From a virus, in the IMG/VR virus record IMGVR_UViG_3300030331_000139, positions 1 to 21,571 of that record: a DNA stretch of 21,571 bases. One strand, written 5' to 3'. A model generated the notes under the pieces. It was not told where the DNA came from, searched no databases, and worked only from the letters and a program-made list of their open reading frames with translations. Below, one piece after another: positions 7,310-13,087 of the stretch. Position 1 is the stretch's first letter. Each line of letters starts with the position of its first letter. The position numbers and the translations under genes are program-made.

Positions 7310-7798
7310 TTATTTTTTAGTTGGTTCTTCTTCTTTTAAATTTCTCTGTAAAAAATCTAATAATTGGCTTTGATATTGTGCATCATCTCCTTGTAATTGA
7401 TCCATCATATTTTCAACACCTGTATTTGCAATTAATTTAGATTTGATTTGTATTTGTTTTTTTTCTTTCTGTATTCTTCTAATAAATGCGTAGTAAATTA
7501 TTTGTGTAAAATATGCAAATGGATTATTACTTTTATCTGGATTAAAGTTATCCATATATTGTAAACAGTTTTCAATACCATCACTAATCATATCGTCTCT
7601 GAATGTGTAATTAATAAAGTTTGGTCTATATGATAAGTGATTAGCAATCTTTAGAAAACACTCGCCGATATAGTTTGTAACTTCTGGTTTTTTTCTATTT
7701 CTATTTTTTGCTTTCTCACATTTATCTCGATACTCTATCATCGCTTCAAGAAACTTTTTATTATCTACATAATGAGGTTTTTCTTTTGCTTTTTTCAT
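7310..7798 (-). CDS. 55: gp55, late-transcription sigma factor
   Basis: T4 gp55 is a small sigma-like subunit that directs host RNA polymerase to TATAAATA late promoters with the sliding clamp and gp33. The 162-residue product has the gp55 core: a helical region around 40-80 (YIGECFLKIANHL, DDMISDGIENCLQYMDNF) and the region-2-like NPFAYFTQIIYYAFIRRI (92-109), followed by a basic stretch. A C-terminal acidic/hydrophobic end (LLDFLQRNLKEEE, about 146-158) fits the clamp-binding tail of T4 gp55. It has its own strong promoter with TATAAT 6 nt before ATG. Matching late boxes lie in front of structural genes in this same window. Confidence 0.93.
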   Translation of the reverse strand: MKKAKEKPHYVDNKKFLEAMIEYRDKCEKAKNRNRKKPEVTNYIGECFLKIANHLSYRPNFINYTFRDDMISDGIENCLQYMDNFNPDKSNNPFAYFTQIIYYAFIRRIQKEKKQIQIKSKLIANTGVENMMDQLQGDDAQYQSQLLDFLQRNLKEEEPTKK

Positions 7799-7804
7799 AA
7801 ACTT

Positions 7805-7833
7805 ATTATACTATATTTTATATTAAAAGGCAA
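7805..7833 (-). promoter_or_regulatory. Sigma70-type promoter 6 nt before gp55
   Basis: On the minus strand TTGCCT (7833-7828), a 17-nt spacer and a perfect TATAAT (7810-7805) are followed by AAGTTT and the gp55 ATG at 7798. There is no room for a Shine-Dalgarno sequence after the expected start site. The spacing is identical to that at uvsY. Confidence 0.72.
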
Positions 7834-7860
7834 GCCCTTCAACTAATTTTTTTGGTGTGC

Positions 7861-7888
7861 TTGACAATCTGAGGAATTTGTGTATAAT
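7861..7888 (+). promoter_or_regulatory. Near-consensus sigma70 promoter on the plus strand, no gene in front
   Basis: TTGACA (7861-7866) and TATAAT (7883-7888) are both perfect hexamers, with a 16-nt spacer. The -35 box is in the same GCTTGACA context as the minus-strand early promoters. Transcription would run rightward from about 7895 and antisense to the Sm-like gene and uvsW. No plus-strand reading frame of credible size follows. Confidence 0.6.
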
Positions 7889-7922
7889 CGACTATGTAGT
7901 CGCCGGGGAGAGTAGCTATAGC
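7889..7922. repeat. Two short palindromes flanking a GC-rich core
   Basis: CGACTATGTAGTCG (7889-7902) is a 6-bp inverted repeat with a 2-nt centre, directly after the plus-strand -10 box. TAGCTATAGCTA (7913-7924, overlapping the stop end of the Sm-like gene) is a perfect 12-nt palindrome. Between them is CGCCGGGGAG, unusually GC-rich here. They could be operator-type sites or the 5' fold of a small RNA. Confidence 0.5.
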
Positions 7923-8371
7923 TAGTGTAGTGTAACCTTACTTTCATTAGCATATTCAAGTTCTTCATCTTCACTTTCTTTTATTCTTTTATCTAATTCT
8001 TCTGCTATTTCCATTATCTTTTTAATTTCATTTTCAGAATAGGAAGTTTTGATTTTAGTGGTTTGTAATTTTCTTAATATAACTTCATAATAGTTTGCAA
8101 GTTCTTTCGCTGCCCTAGATATAACAATGATTTTATCTTTTGGTATCACATACAATTTATCTGTGCTAAAAGGCATCCAAGGTGCCAAAGTATTATCATC
8201 TTTGACGCCAAACTCTGTAATTCTAGGAGTAGTAATTAGTTGTAATGGATTCTGTATTCTTAAAAAATTTTTATCCAATGAAATACTGCCTACTATTGTA
8301 CTACCGTCTGTTAATTTAACGATACGATAATCTGTTAAATCATTTGGCGCTTTCTTTGATTCTTTTTCCAT
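7922..8371 (-). CDS. Small hypothetical protein, possible Sm-like fold
   Basis: The 149-residue product is not firmly recognised. Residues 15-75 alternate short strands and turns: YRIVKLTDGSTIVGSISL, FLRIQNPLQLI, then LYVIPKDKIIVISRA. This resembles the five-strand Sm/LSm barrel, with a DGS turn and a closing strand. Residues 80-140 look helical and charged, ending in an acidic stretch. An RNA-linked role would be an inference from fold resemblance only. It lies between uvsW and gp55. A GATAAATA box, one mismatch from the T4 late consensus, ends 5 nt before ATG and overlaps the uvsW stop. Confidence 0.6.
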   Translation of the reverse strand: MEKESKKAPNDLTDYRIVKLTDGSTIVGSISLDKNFLRIQNPLQLITTPRITEFGVKDDNTLAPWMPFSTDKLYVIPKDKIIVISRAAKELANYYEVILRKLQTTKIKTSYSENEIKKIMEIAEELDKRIKESEDEELEYANESKVTLH

Positions 8372-8376
8372 ACTAA

Positions 8377-8384
8377 TATTTATC
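8377..8384 (-). promoter_or_regulatory. Possible late-promoter-like box before the Sm-like gene
   Basis: GATAAATA on the minus strand differs from TATAAATA only in its first base. It ends 5 nt before the ATG at 8371, the same distance as the exact late box before the tube-like gene. The match may be chance in AT-rich DNA. Confidence 0.3.
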
Positions 8385-9862
8385 TATTCTTTTAGGTCGA
8401 CATTGTGTATTTCATAGTCAAATTCTTCCTCTGTATAGATGTTTATCCTTTCTTGAAAATGTTTTAGTGTAAAGTTTTCTTTTGATTTATGAGTTAAGTC
8501 ATCAGCAATATCATACAAAGTAGCACTAACTTTATTGTCGCCTAATCTTAATCCACGGCCTATACTCTGTAAGTTTCGTATTCTACTTTTAGATGGACTT
8601 GCAAAAACAATATTATGTAAATTTTTTATATTAACACCAGTAGAAAATGTACCATAACTTGCAACAATAATAGCATTTTTTTCTTTCTCTACGATACCTC
8701 TAATTGTTTCTCTTTCGTCTGCTTCAACACCACCAAAAATATAAAAAACTTTTCGGTCATCAGCAGCTTTCTCTTTGATTATTTCGTATAGATTTTTACC
8801 ATGTTTTTCTACTAACTGAAATAAAACTAATGTATTACCTTCTAGTTTTAAAGACAGATTACGAATAAAATTTTGTCTTGACTTACTACTTACTAGATAG
8901 TCAATCTCATCTTGATATTTACCTTGTGATATCATTTTACAATTTTCTGCTGTATGTTTTAATATTAAACATCTAACAGTAAGATTCGATAATTGATTTT
9001 TATCCATAAGTTTTCTTGTAGATGTAACTTTATTTACAGAGCCGAAAAGACCTTCTAAAACTAATTTATGTGTTTGTGCACCATCTAGTGTGCCAGTTAA
9101 ACCTATTCTATATTTACAATCTATAAGTTTAGTCATAATTTCTGTAAGTGATTTAGATTTAAATAAATGTGCTTCATCACCAAATACAACACCAAACTGT
9201 TCAAAATATTTTTTTGGCAACTTATATAAACTTTGCCATGTAGATATCAAAACTCTTTTATCTGTTTGATTAGAATATCCACTATACAACCTATGACAAT
9301 ACTTTTGAACATTCCAACCATATGACTTAAAATCAGAATACATTTGTTCAACTAATGATGTTGTCGGCACTATCAATAAACATCTATTATTTTTTTCATC
9401 TTTAATTAAATGTGAATAATATCGTATAAGTGCATAGATGATAAATGATTTACCACTTGCAGTAGGACTTAGTAACAATGTTCGATTGTATTTTAGACTA
9501 TGATAGATAGCGTCTATTTGATAATCTCTGGCTTCAAAACTTTGACCTAGACTATTTGAAAATTTTGTAACTATATCTTTATTGACTTTGTTTTCTATCT
9601 CTACATCTTTACCAGTTACGATTTGATAGTCTCGTTCTTCGGCAAATGCTCTAATATATGGATATAAACCAAAATATATTTCTTTTGTTTTCTGTGAGTA
9701 TAGTCTTATTTTTCCATCCCACATACGATTACGAAATGCAGGCATAAACTTATAGCCTGGTACATAAAATGTAAAAAATTCTGATAGTTCTCGTTGAATG
9801 TTTGGATCACAATCAACGGTTATATAGACTTCGTTTTTCTTTTCAATTATTATAGTATCCAT
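8384..9862 (-). CDS. uvsW: UvsW, superfamily 2 DNA/RNA helicase
   Basis: UvsW unwinds branched DNA and R-loops and helps T4 switch from origin-dependent to recombination-dependent replication. The 492-residue length is close to the T4 protein. Helicase motifs in order are RDYQ (112-115, Q-motif-like), SPTASGKS (132-139, motif I), the DEAH box (229-232, motif II), GLTGT (254-258, motif III) and QSIGRGLR (432-439, motif VI with the arginine fingers). The first 100 residues match the position of the DNA-binding UvsW N-domain. Its start overlaps the upstream oxygenase by 13 nt. Confidence 0.95.
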   Translation of the reverse strand: MDTIIIEKKNEVYITVDCDPNIQRELSEFFTFYVPGYKFMPAFRNRMWDGKIRLYSQKTKEIYFGLYPYIRAFAEERDYQIVTGKDVEIENKVNKDIVTKFSNSLGQSFEARDYQIDAIYHSLKYNRTLLLSPTASGKSFIIYALIRYYSHLIKDEKNNRCLLIVPTTSLVEQMYSDFKSYGWNVQKYCHRLYSGYSNQTDKRVLISTWQSLYKLPKKYFEQFGVVFGDEAHLFKSKSLTEIMTKLIDCKYRIGLTGTLDGAQTHKLVLEGLFGSVNKVTSTRKLMDKNQLSNLTVRCLILKHTAENCKMISQGKYQDEIDYLVSSKSRQNFIRNLSLKLEGNTLVLFQLVEKHGKNLYEIIKEKAADDRKVFYIFGGVEADERETIRGIVEKEKNAIIVASYGTFSTGVNIKNLHNIVFASPSKSRIRNLQSIGRGLRLGDNKVSATLYDIADDLTHKSKENFTLKHFQERINIYTEEEFDYEIHNVDLKE

Positions 9863-10413
9863 GTCATTATGCTATAGCGAACACCACTAGTTACTTTTTT
9901 AACTTCATGAGGAAACATAAAGTTTGAGGGAAAGACAACAGCAGAACCTTTGTCTTTGTCTAGATTTTCGCCACATAATGTAAATTCACCACCTTCATAA
10001 TCATCATTTAAAAATATTAATGATGTTAGATGTGGATAGCCTTGTTTTTGACCATGACTATGATGGATATTGTCTATATGTTCTTTCATAAAACCACCTG
10101 TTTCATAACAGTTGATTCTAAAGTGTGTATATTCTTGTATTTTTATTTTATTATGTGCCTTGATATAATCATTTACTGCTGTTTCAAATCCTTGTTTTAT
10201 TGTTTGATACCCAAACATATTTGGGCCTATCCAAAACTCTTTCATATCTACTTTAGATGTGCCTGTTACAGCACTTGTTGTTGAAAAGGTAGAAGTTTTC
10301 CACCTCATAAATGTATCTTTATTATAATGTGCTATAAGATTATCACAAGCAGTTGGTTTTAATACTTGTGGATAATAATATATGTAATCAGAAATTTGCT
10401 GATTGGAACTCAT
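9850..10413 (-). CDS. Prolyl-4-hydroxylase-like 2OG-Fe(II) oxygenase
   Basis: This 187-residue protein fits the P4H-type dioxygenase fold, using iron, 2-oxoglutarate and O2. Iron ligands are H112 and D114 in KEHIDN, and H169 in FPHEV. R179 in GVRYSIMTW is the expected 2-oxoglutarate anchor. GGEFTLCGE (141-149) before the second histidine is typical of the family. Marine T4-like phages often carry such genes; substrates are unproven and could be tail or host proteins. The start is well placed, with TAGGAGAAC before ATG, inside the end of the neighbouring oxygenase gene. Confidence 0.87.
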   Translation of the reverse strand: MSSNQQISDYIYYYPQVLKPTACDNLIAHYNKDTFMRWKTSTFSTTSAVTGTSKVDMKEFWIGPNMFGYQTIKQGFETAVNDYIKAHNKIKIQEYTHFRINCYETGGFMKEHIDNIHHSHGQKQGYPHLTSLIFLNDDYEGGEFTLCGENLDKDKGSAVVFPSNFMFPHEVKKVTSGVRYSIMTWIL

Positions 10414-10999
10414 GATGTTCTCCTACTTGTCCTTTGACTTGCATATTCCATGCTATACTTATGCGTTTGTTATTAGACTTATTTTGTTGCACCCAATGTG
10501 GTAACCACGCAGGAAAAAATATTGCCCTATTTGTTTTAGACGCATAACTTAATAAACTAGAATTGTAAGTATTTTTTGTTTTCTTTCTTGGCACTATTAC
10601 ATCAGCTGCAGGTCTAGGATCGTGAAATACTATACTTGCACCTTGATCTGATTGTAAATAATAAGTGCCACTTAAAAAATTATTAGAATGTGTATGAACT
10701 GGATGATGTTCATTATTTTTTAAAACATTTGCCCACATATCAGTAATAACTAATTCTTTTACATCATATCCTAAAGTATCACAGATATTTTTACCTGTCT
10801 TTATAACTAATTTTGAAAAGTGCTCAAACTCTTTTTTAGTATGTAAATCTGCTGACTTTGTTTGCCAGTTATTATCATAGTCTCTTTCATTCCATAAATC
10901 ACCAATATACTTTTTCATACCAAGATTTATAGAGTGAAAATCAGATATAAAATTATCTAATAAGAATATATTAGTTGCGAATATTTGTTGATGTTCCAT
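10388..10999 (-). CDS. 2OG-Fe(II) oxygenase, TIGR02466-like
   Basis: The 203-residue product matches a phage-rich dioxygenase family (TIGR02466 / 2OG-FeII_Oxy_5). Features are the NEHHPVHTHSNNFLSGTYYL block (95-115), which carries candidate iron histidines H102 and H104, then FHDPRP (125-130), FPAWLPHWVQ (162-171, H168 as distal iron ligand) and NKRISIAWN (177-185, R179 for 2-oxoglutarate). This order is characteristic. The target is unknown. It is of a different subfamily from the oxygenase that follows it, so the pair did not arise by recent duplication. It overlaps both neighbours by 26-29 nt. Confidence 0.87.
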   Translation of the reverse strand: MEHQQIFATNIFLLDNFISDFHSINLGMKKYIGDLWNERDYDNNWQTKSADLHTKKEFEHFSKLVIKTGKNICDTLGYDVKELVITDMWANVLKNNEHHPVHTHSNNFLSGTYYLQSDQGASIVFHDPRPAADVIVPRKKTKNTYNSSLLSYASKTNRAIFFPAWLPHWVQQNKSNNKRISIAWNMQVKGQVGEHHEFQSANF

Positions 11000-11168
11000 A
11001 AAAAATATAACTCCCGTTTCTATCCCATTTAATAAACTTCATAGGTAATAATCTCATATACCATGGTGTAGGACAACTTGTCATGTTGTTCCATAATTCG
11101 TAAACTCTTCCATACTTGCCTATCTTTGATAGACCTACACAGGCAGGATAATCTTTAGATAGCACCAC
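10971..11168 (-). CDS. Small hypothetical protein with GTG start
   Basis: The 65-residue product is unrecognised. It contains YPACVGLSKIGKYGRVYELW and a Cys-Pro-Trp-rich middle (TSCPTPWYMRLLPMKFIKW); many aromatic residues suggest a compact fold. It has no ATG near the front. GTG at 11168 or 11165 is the only plausible start and overlaps the uvsY stop by 14 nt, like other couplings here. The 3' end overlaps the oxygenase gene. Composition and position argue for a real gene, but the start is unsure. Confidence 0.55.
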   Translation of the reverse strand: MVLSKDYPACVGLSKIGKYGRVYELWNNMTSCPTPWYMRLLPMKFIKWDRNGSYIFYGTSTNIRN

Positions 11169-11583
11169 TTGTAAACTTCTTCCATTCTATTGCATTTTTA
11201 ATTAAGAATGTTCTGTTGTTTATACTTCTTAAAACTTGTTCAAGATAAGTAACCACTTGTTTTAGATATGCAGCCTTTTGATCCGCCTTTTGTAGTTCAT
11301 CATCAGAATCCATATAGATGTGAACATCTGCTTTTAATACTTTTAGATCAAAAGGTTTTTCTTTGTAAATACTAGGATCTGCTTTACCTGTATAGTATTC
11401 CCATTTTTGTCTTTGCATAACTTTATGTTCATACTCTGCCTTTTTTAATAGTAAAGAAAACTTATTATAATGTTGTAAATATTTGTTATGTAGTAAAGGT
11501 ATTTTAGTTGATTCAGTATCTAATTCTGTGTCATCAAGTTTAAAATCTTTATCTACTTGTTGTTGTAATTCCTCTAATGTCAT
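11155..11583 (-). CDS. uvsY: UvsY, recombination mediator
   Basis: UvsY loads the UvsX recombinase on gp32-covered single-stranded DNA. The 142-residue product is the length of T4 UvsY (about 137). Recognisable segments are YEHKVMQRQKWEYYTGKAD (about 51-69), KPFDLKVLKADVHIYMDSD (about 76-94) and the C-terminal helix NNRTFLIKNAIEWKKF. The ATG lies 6 nt after a perfect TATAAT with TTGACA 17 nt upstream, so the mRNA is probably leaderless. The -35 box is inside the end of the upstream gene. Confidence 0.93.
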   Translation of the reverse strand: MTLEELQQQVDKDFKLDDTELDTESTKIPLLHNKYLQHYNKFSLLLKKAEYEHKVMQRQKWEYYTGKADPSIYKEKPFDLKVLKADVHIYMDSDDELQKADQKAAYLKQVVTYLEQVLRSINNRTFLIKNAIEWKKFTSGAI

Positions 11584-11589
11584 ACCGTT

Positions 11590-11618
11590 ATTATATCACC
11601 TTTTGGTTTATTTGTCAA
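11590..11618 (-). promoter_or_regulatory. Consensus sigma70 promoter 6 nt before uvsY
   Basis: TTGACA (11618-11613), a 17-nt spacer and TATAAT (11595-11590) on the minus strand are a full match to the sigma70 consensus. AACGGT and then the uvsY ATG follow at once. This would be a strong host-polymerase (early) promoter. Confidence 0.8.
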
Positions 11619-12387
11619 GGCTTTTCGTCATTTCTTTATGTGTTATATAAGATAAATTATTACATTCTTTCCACTCATCTACTTCACAATCTATCGGTGT
11701 TTTACCAATATGATTTAAATTTACTTTGTAAAACTGAACATCTTTAAATTTATTAAATGTGTTTTTGTGTTGTAATATCCAATTAAATGTTTCATCAGGA
11801 TTATTAGGTCTTGCATAATCAGCATCTTTATCAGCATAACAATTTGTGCCAGCATATACATTGTTTATTTTATTATCTAAACTATATAAATCATGACCAA
11901 TAATGTAAACCTCTTTGGCACCCAACTCACACGCAAGATGAATACTTCTTGATCCTGTTGCATATGCAAAACCATCTACATCTGGTTCTATATCTTTTAC
12001 TTTGTCTGGATGTTTGACACCTGTGATATAAGTTATACCTAAATTATGACCTTTTGTGAGTGTAAATACTCCATCGGCACCATGATAAACTACTTGTTCG
12101 CTATCATTCCACACTATGTCAGTTTTATCTGCCATAGTTTTCAACATTTCTTTTGCAACGAATATCGGAACAGGTGTCCAATATCCTAAATAACAAGTGT
12201 GTTTATGTGCATAACCTGAACGATATATTTCATGACCTATTCTTGAATCTAATCCTACAACAATATCTGGTGTAAAATCACGATAGACTGCGTTACAACC
12301 TATTACTGTGCCATATTTTTTAAAATCGTCTAGATTTAGACCTTTACGAGAGTTGCCGTTACCAAAGCAAAATGCTTTTGTCATCAT
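11608..12387 (-). CDS. Rossmann-type protein, MptE/DUF115-like
   Basis: The 259-residue product begins with a nucleotide-binding-like loop, FCFGNGNSRKGL (6-17), followed by TVIGCNAVYRDFTPDIVVGLD. A second block, YATGSRSIHLACELGAKEVYIIGHDLYS, resembles the conserved core of MptE-like/DUF115 proteins (pterin diphosphokinase-like) and related glycosyltransferase-like enzymes. The biochemical role is not clear from sequence; a sugar- or nucleotide-transfer enzyme is an inference. The start has AGGATGA just ahead and a double ATG. The upstream tube-like gene ends 22 nt before. Confidence 0.6.
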   Translation of the reverse strand: MMTKAFCFGNGNSRKGLNLDDFKKYGTVIGCNAVYRDFTPDIVVGLDSRIGHEIYRSGYAHKHTCYLGYWTPVPIFVAKEMLKTMADKTDIVWNDSEQVVYHGADGVFTLTKGHNLGITYITGVKHPDKVKDIEPDVDGFAYATGSRSIHLACELGAKEVYIIGHDLYSLDNKINNVYAGTNCYADKDADYARPNNPDETFNWILQHKNTFNKFKDVQFYKVNLNHIGKTPIDCEVDEWKECNNLSYITHKEMTKSLDK

Positions 12388-12406
12388 ATATCATCCTATA
12401 TTTTTA

Positions 12407-12420
12407 CTACTATGTAGTAG
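12407..12420. repeat. Perfect inverted repeat over the stop codon of the tube-like gene
   Basis: CTACTATGTAGTAG is a 6-bp inverted repeat with a 2-nt centre, overlapping the stop codon at 12410-12412. It has no U-run, so it is not a convincing terminator. Its core ACTATGTAGT also occurs at 7891-7900. Confidence 0.4.
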
Positions 12421-13009
12421 ATATTTGTACTATATCATAATTCATATATTGAAAACTTACATTTGCTTGTATGTAATCAATATCTGTTTGTCTTACATCA
12501 TAACTTAAACTTGATAAAGATGTAGGATAAACATTTTGAAATCTTATTTCTGTCTTTGCAATATTTTTACTATTTAAAACTGTTAGTGTTGCGTCAGAAT
12601 ATGTGCCACCTTCAGATAAAGGTGCTCTAGGTTGTCTGCCAATAGTTGCTGTATCTTTTGTAGAACCAGGAAATCTATCTGATCCTGTTGTTTGTAAATC
12701 AGCAAACTGTGTATGATTATTAGGAAAACCTAGACCTAATAACCAATCATGTATTTCTTTATAGTTGTTTAAATTTTCATCAACGATAAATGATAAGTCT
12801 AAAGCAGAGTATGTTATTTTATCACCTGGTATCGGTATATCATATAAAGGTGTATTTTGTTGTGCTGAACCTAAAGATATACCTGGTATATTAGCACTCT
12901 GTACAAAAAATTCTACTAATGGTAGTTTAGTTATTTTAAATCTAAACTGTACAGGACTTGCATAATCTCTTTTAGAGGGTTCTCTATTAATTACATTTAC
13001 TGTTGTCAT
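12410..13009 (-). CDS. Tail tube-like protein (gp3/gp19/gp54 group)
   Basis: The 199-residue product looks like a phage tube-fold protein. PVQFRFKITKLP, then FVQSANIPGISLG, PIPGDKITYSALDLSFIVDENL and a C-terminal VYPTSLSSLSYDV plus VSFQYMNYDIV mirror the strand order of gp19 (substrate strand, AxxLPG-type turn, GD-T strand, YP-x-x-L block, closing strands). In related marine T4-like phages the gene between gp23 and uvsY is often gp3, the tail-tip completion protein, which also has this fold; gp54-like is the alternative. It is preceded by an exact TATAAATA late box and the gp23 terminator. Confidence 0.65.
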   Translation of the reverse strand: MTTVNVINREPSKRDYASPVQFRFKITKLPLVEFFVQSANIPGISLGSAQQNTPLYDIPIPGDKITYSALDLSFIVDENLNNYKEIHDWLLGLGFPNNHTQFADLQTTGSDRFPGSTKDTATIGRQPRAPLSEGGTYSDATLTVLNSKNIAKTEIRFQNVYPTSLSSLSYDVRQTDIDYIQANVSFQYMNYDIVQISTT

Positions 13010-13014
13010 ATTAC

Positions 13015-13022
13015 TATTTATA
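13015..13022 (-). promoter_or_regulatory. T4-type late promoter before the tube-like gene
   Basis: Exact TATAAATA on the minus strand, ending 5 nt before the ATG at 13009. No Shine-Dalgarno fits in the 5-nt gap. It stands directly after the gp23 terminator, so the tube-like gene is transcribed on its own. Confidence 0.75.
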
Positions 13023-13038
13023 ATAGAAAAAAGAGGCT

Positions 13039-13065
13039 AAAAAAAAGGGGCCGAAGCCCCTTTTT
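13039..13065 (-). terminator. Strong rho-independent terminator after gp23
   Basis: On the minus strand GGGGC pairs with GCCCC around a UUCG tetraloop, followed by a run of eight U. An A-run precedes it, so the site could also work on the plus strand. The rest of the 78-nt gap between gp23 and the tube-like gene holds only the late promoter. Confidence 0.93.
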
Positions 13066-13087
13066 AATTTTTCGAGAGGAATCGAAA

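Noticed and set aside
7895-7900. An ATG-TAG start-stop minimal frame just after the plus-strand promoter.
   Set aside because: It is part of the CGACTATGTAGTCG palindrome and can arise by chance; nothing else supports translation there.
12407-12420. A terminator at the end of the tube-like gene.
   Set aside because: The 6-bp inverted repeat has a 2-nt centre and no U-run; it partly reflects Thr-Thr-stop codons, which also end gp19.
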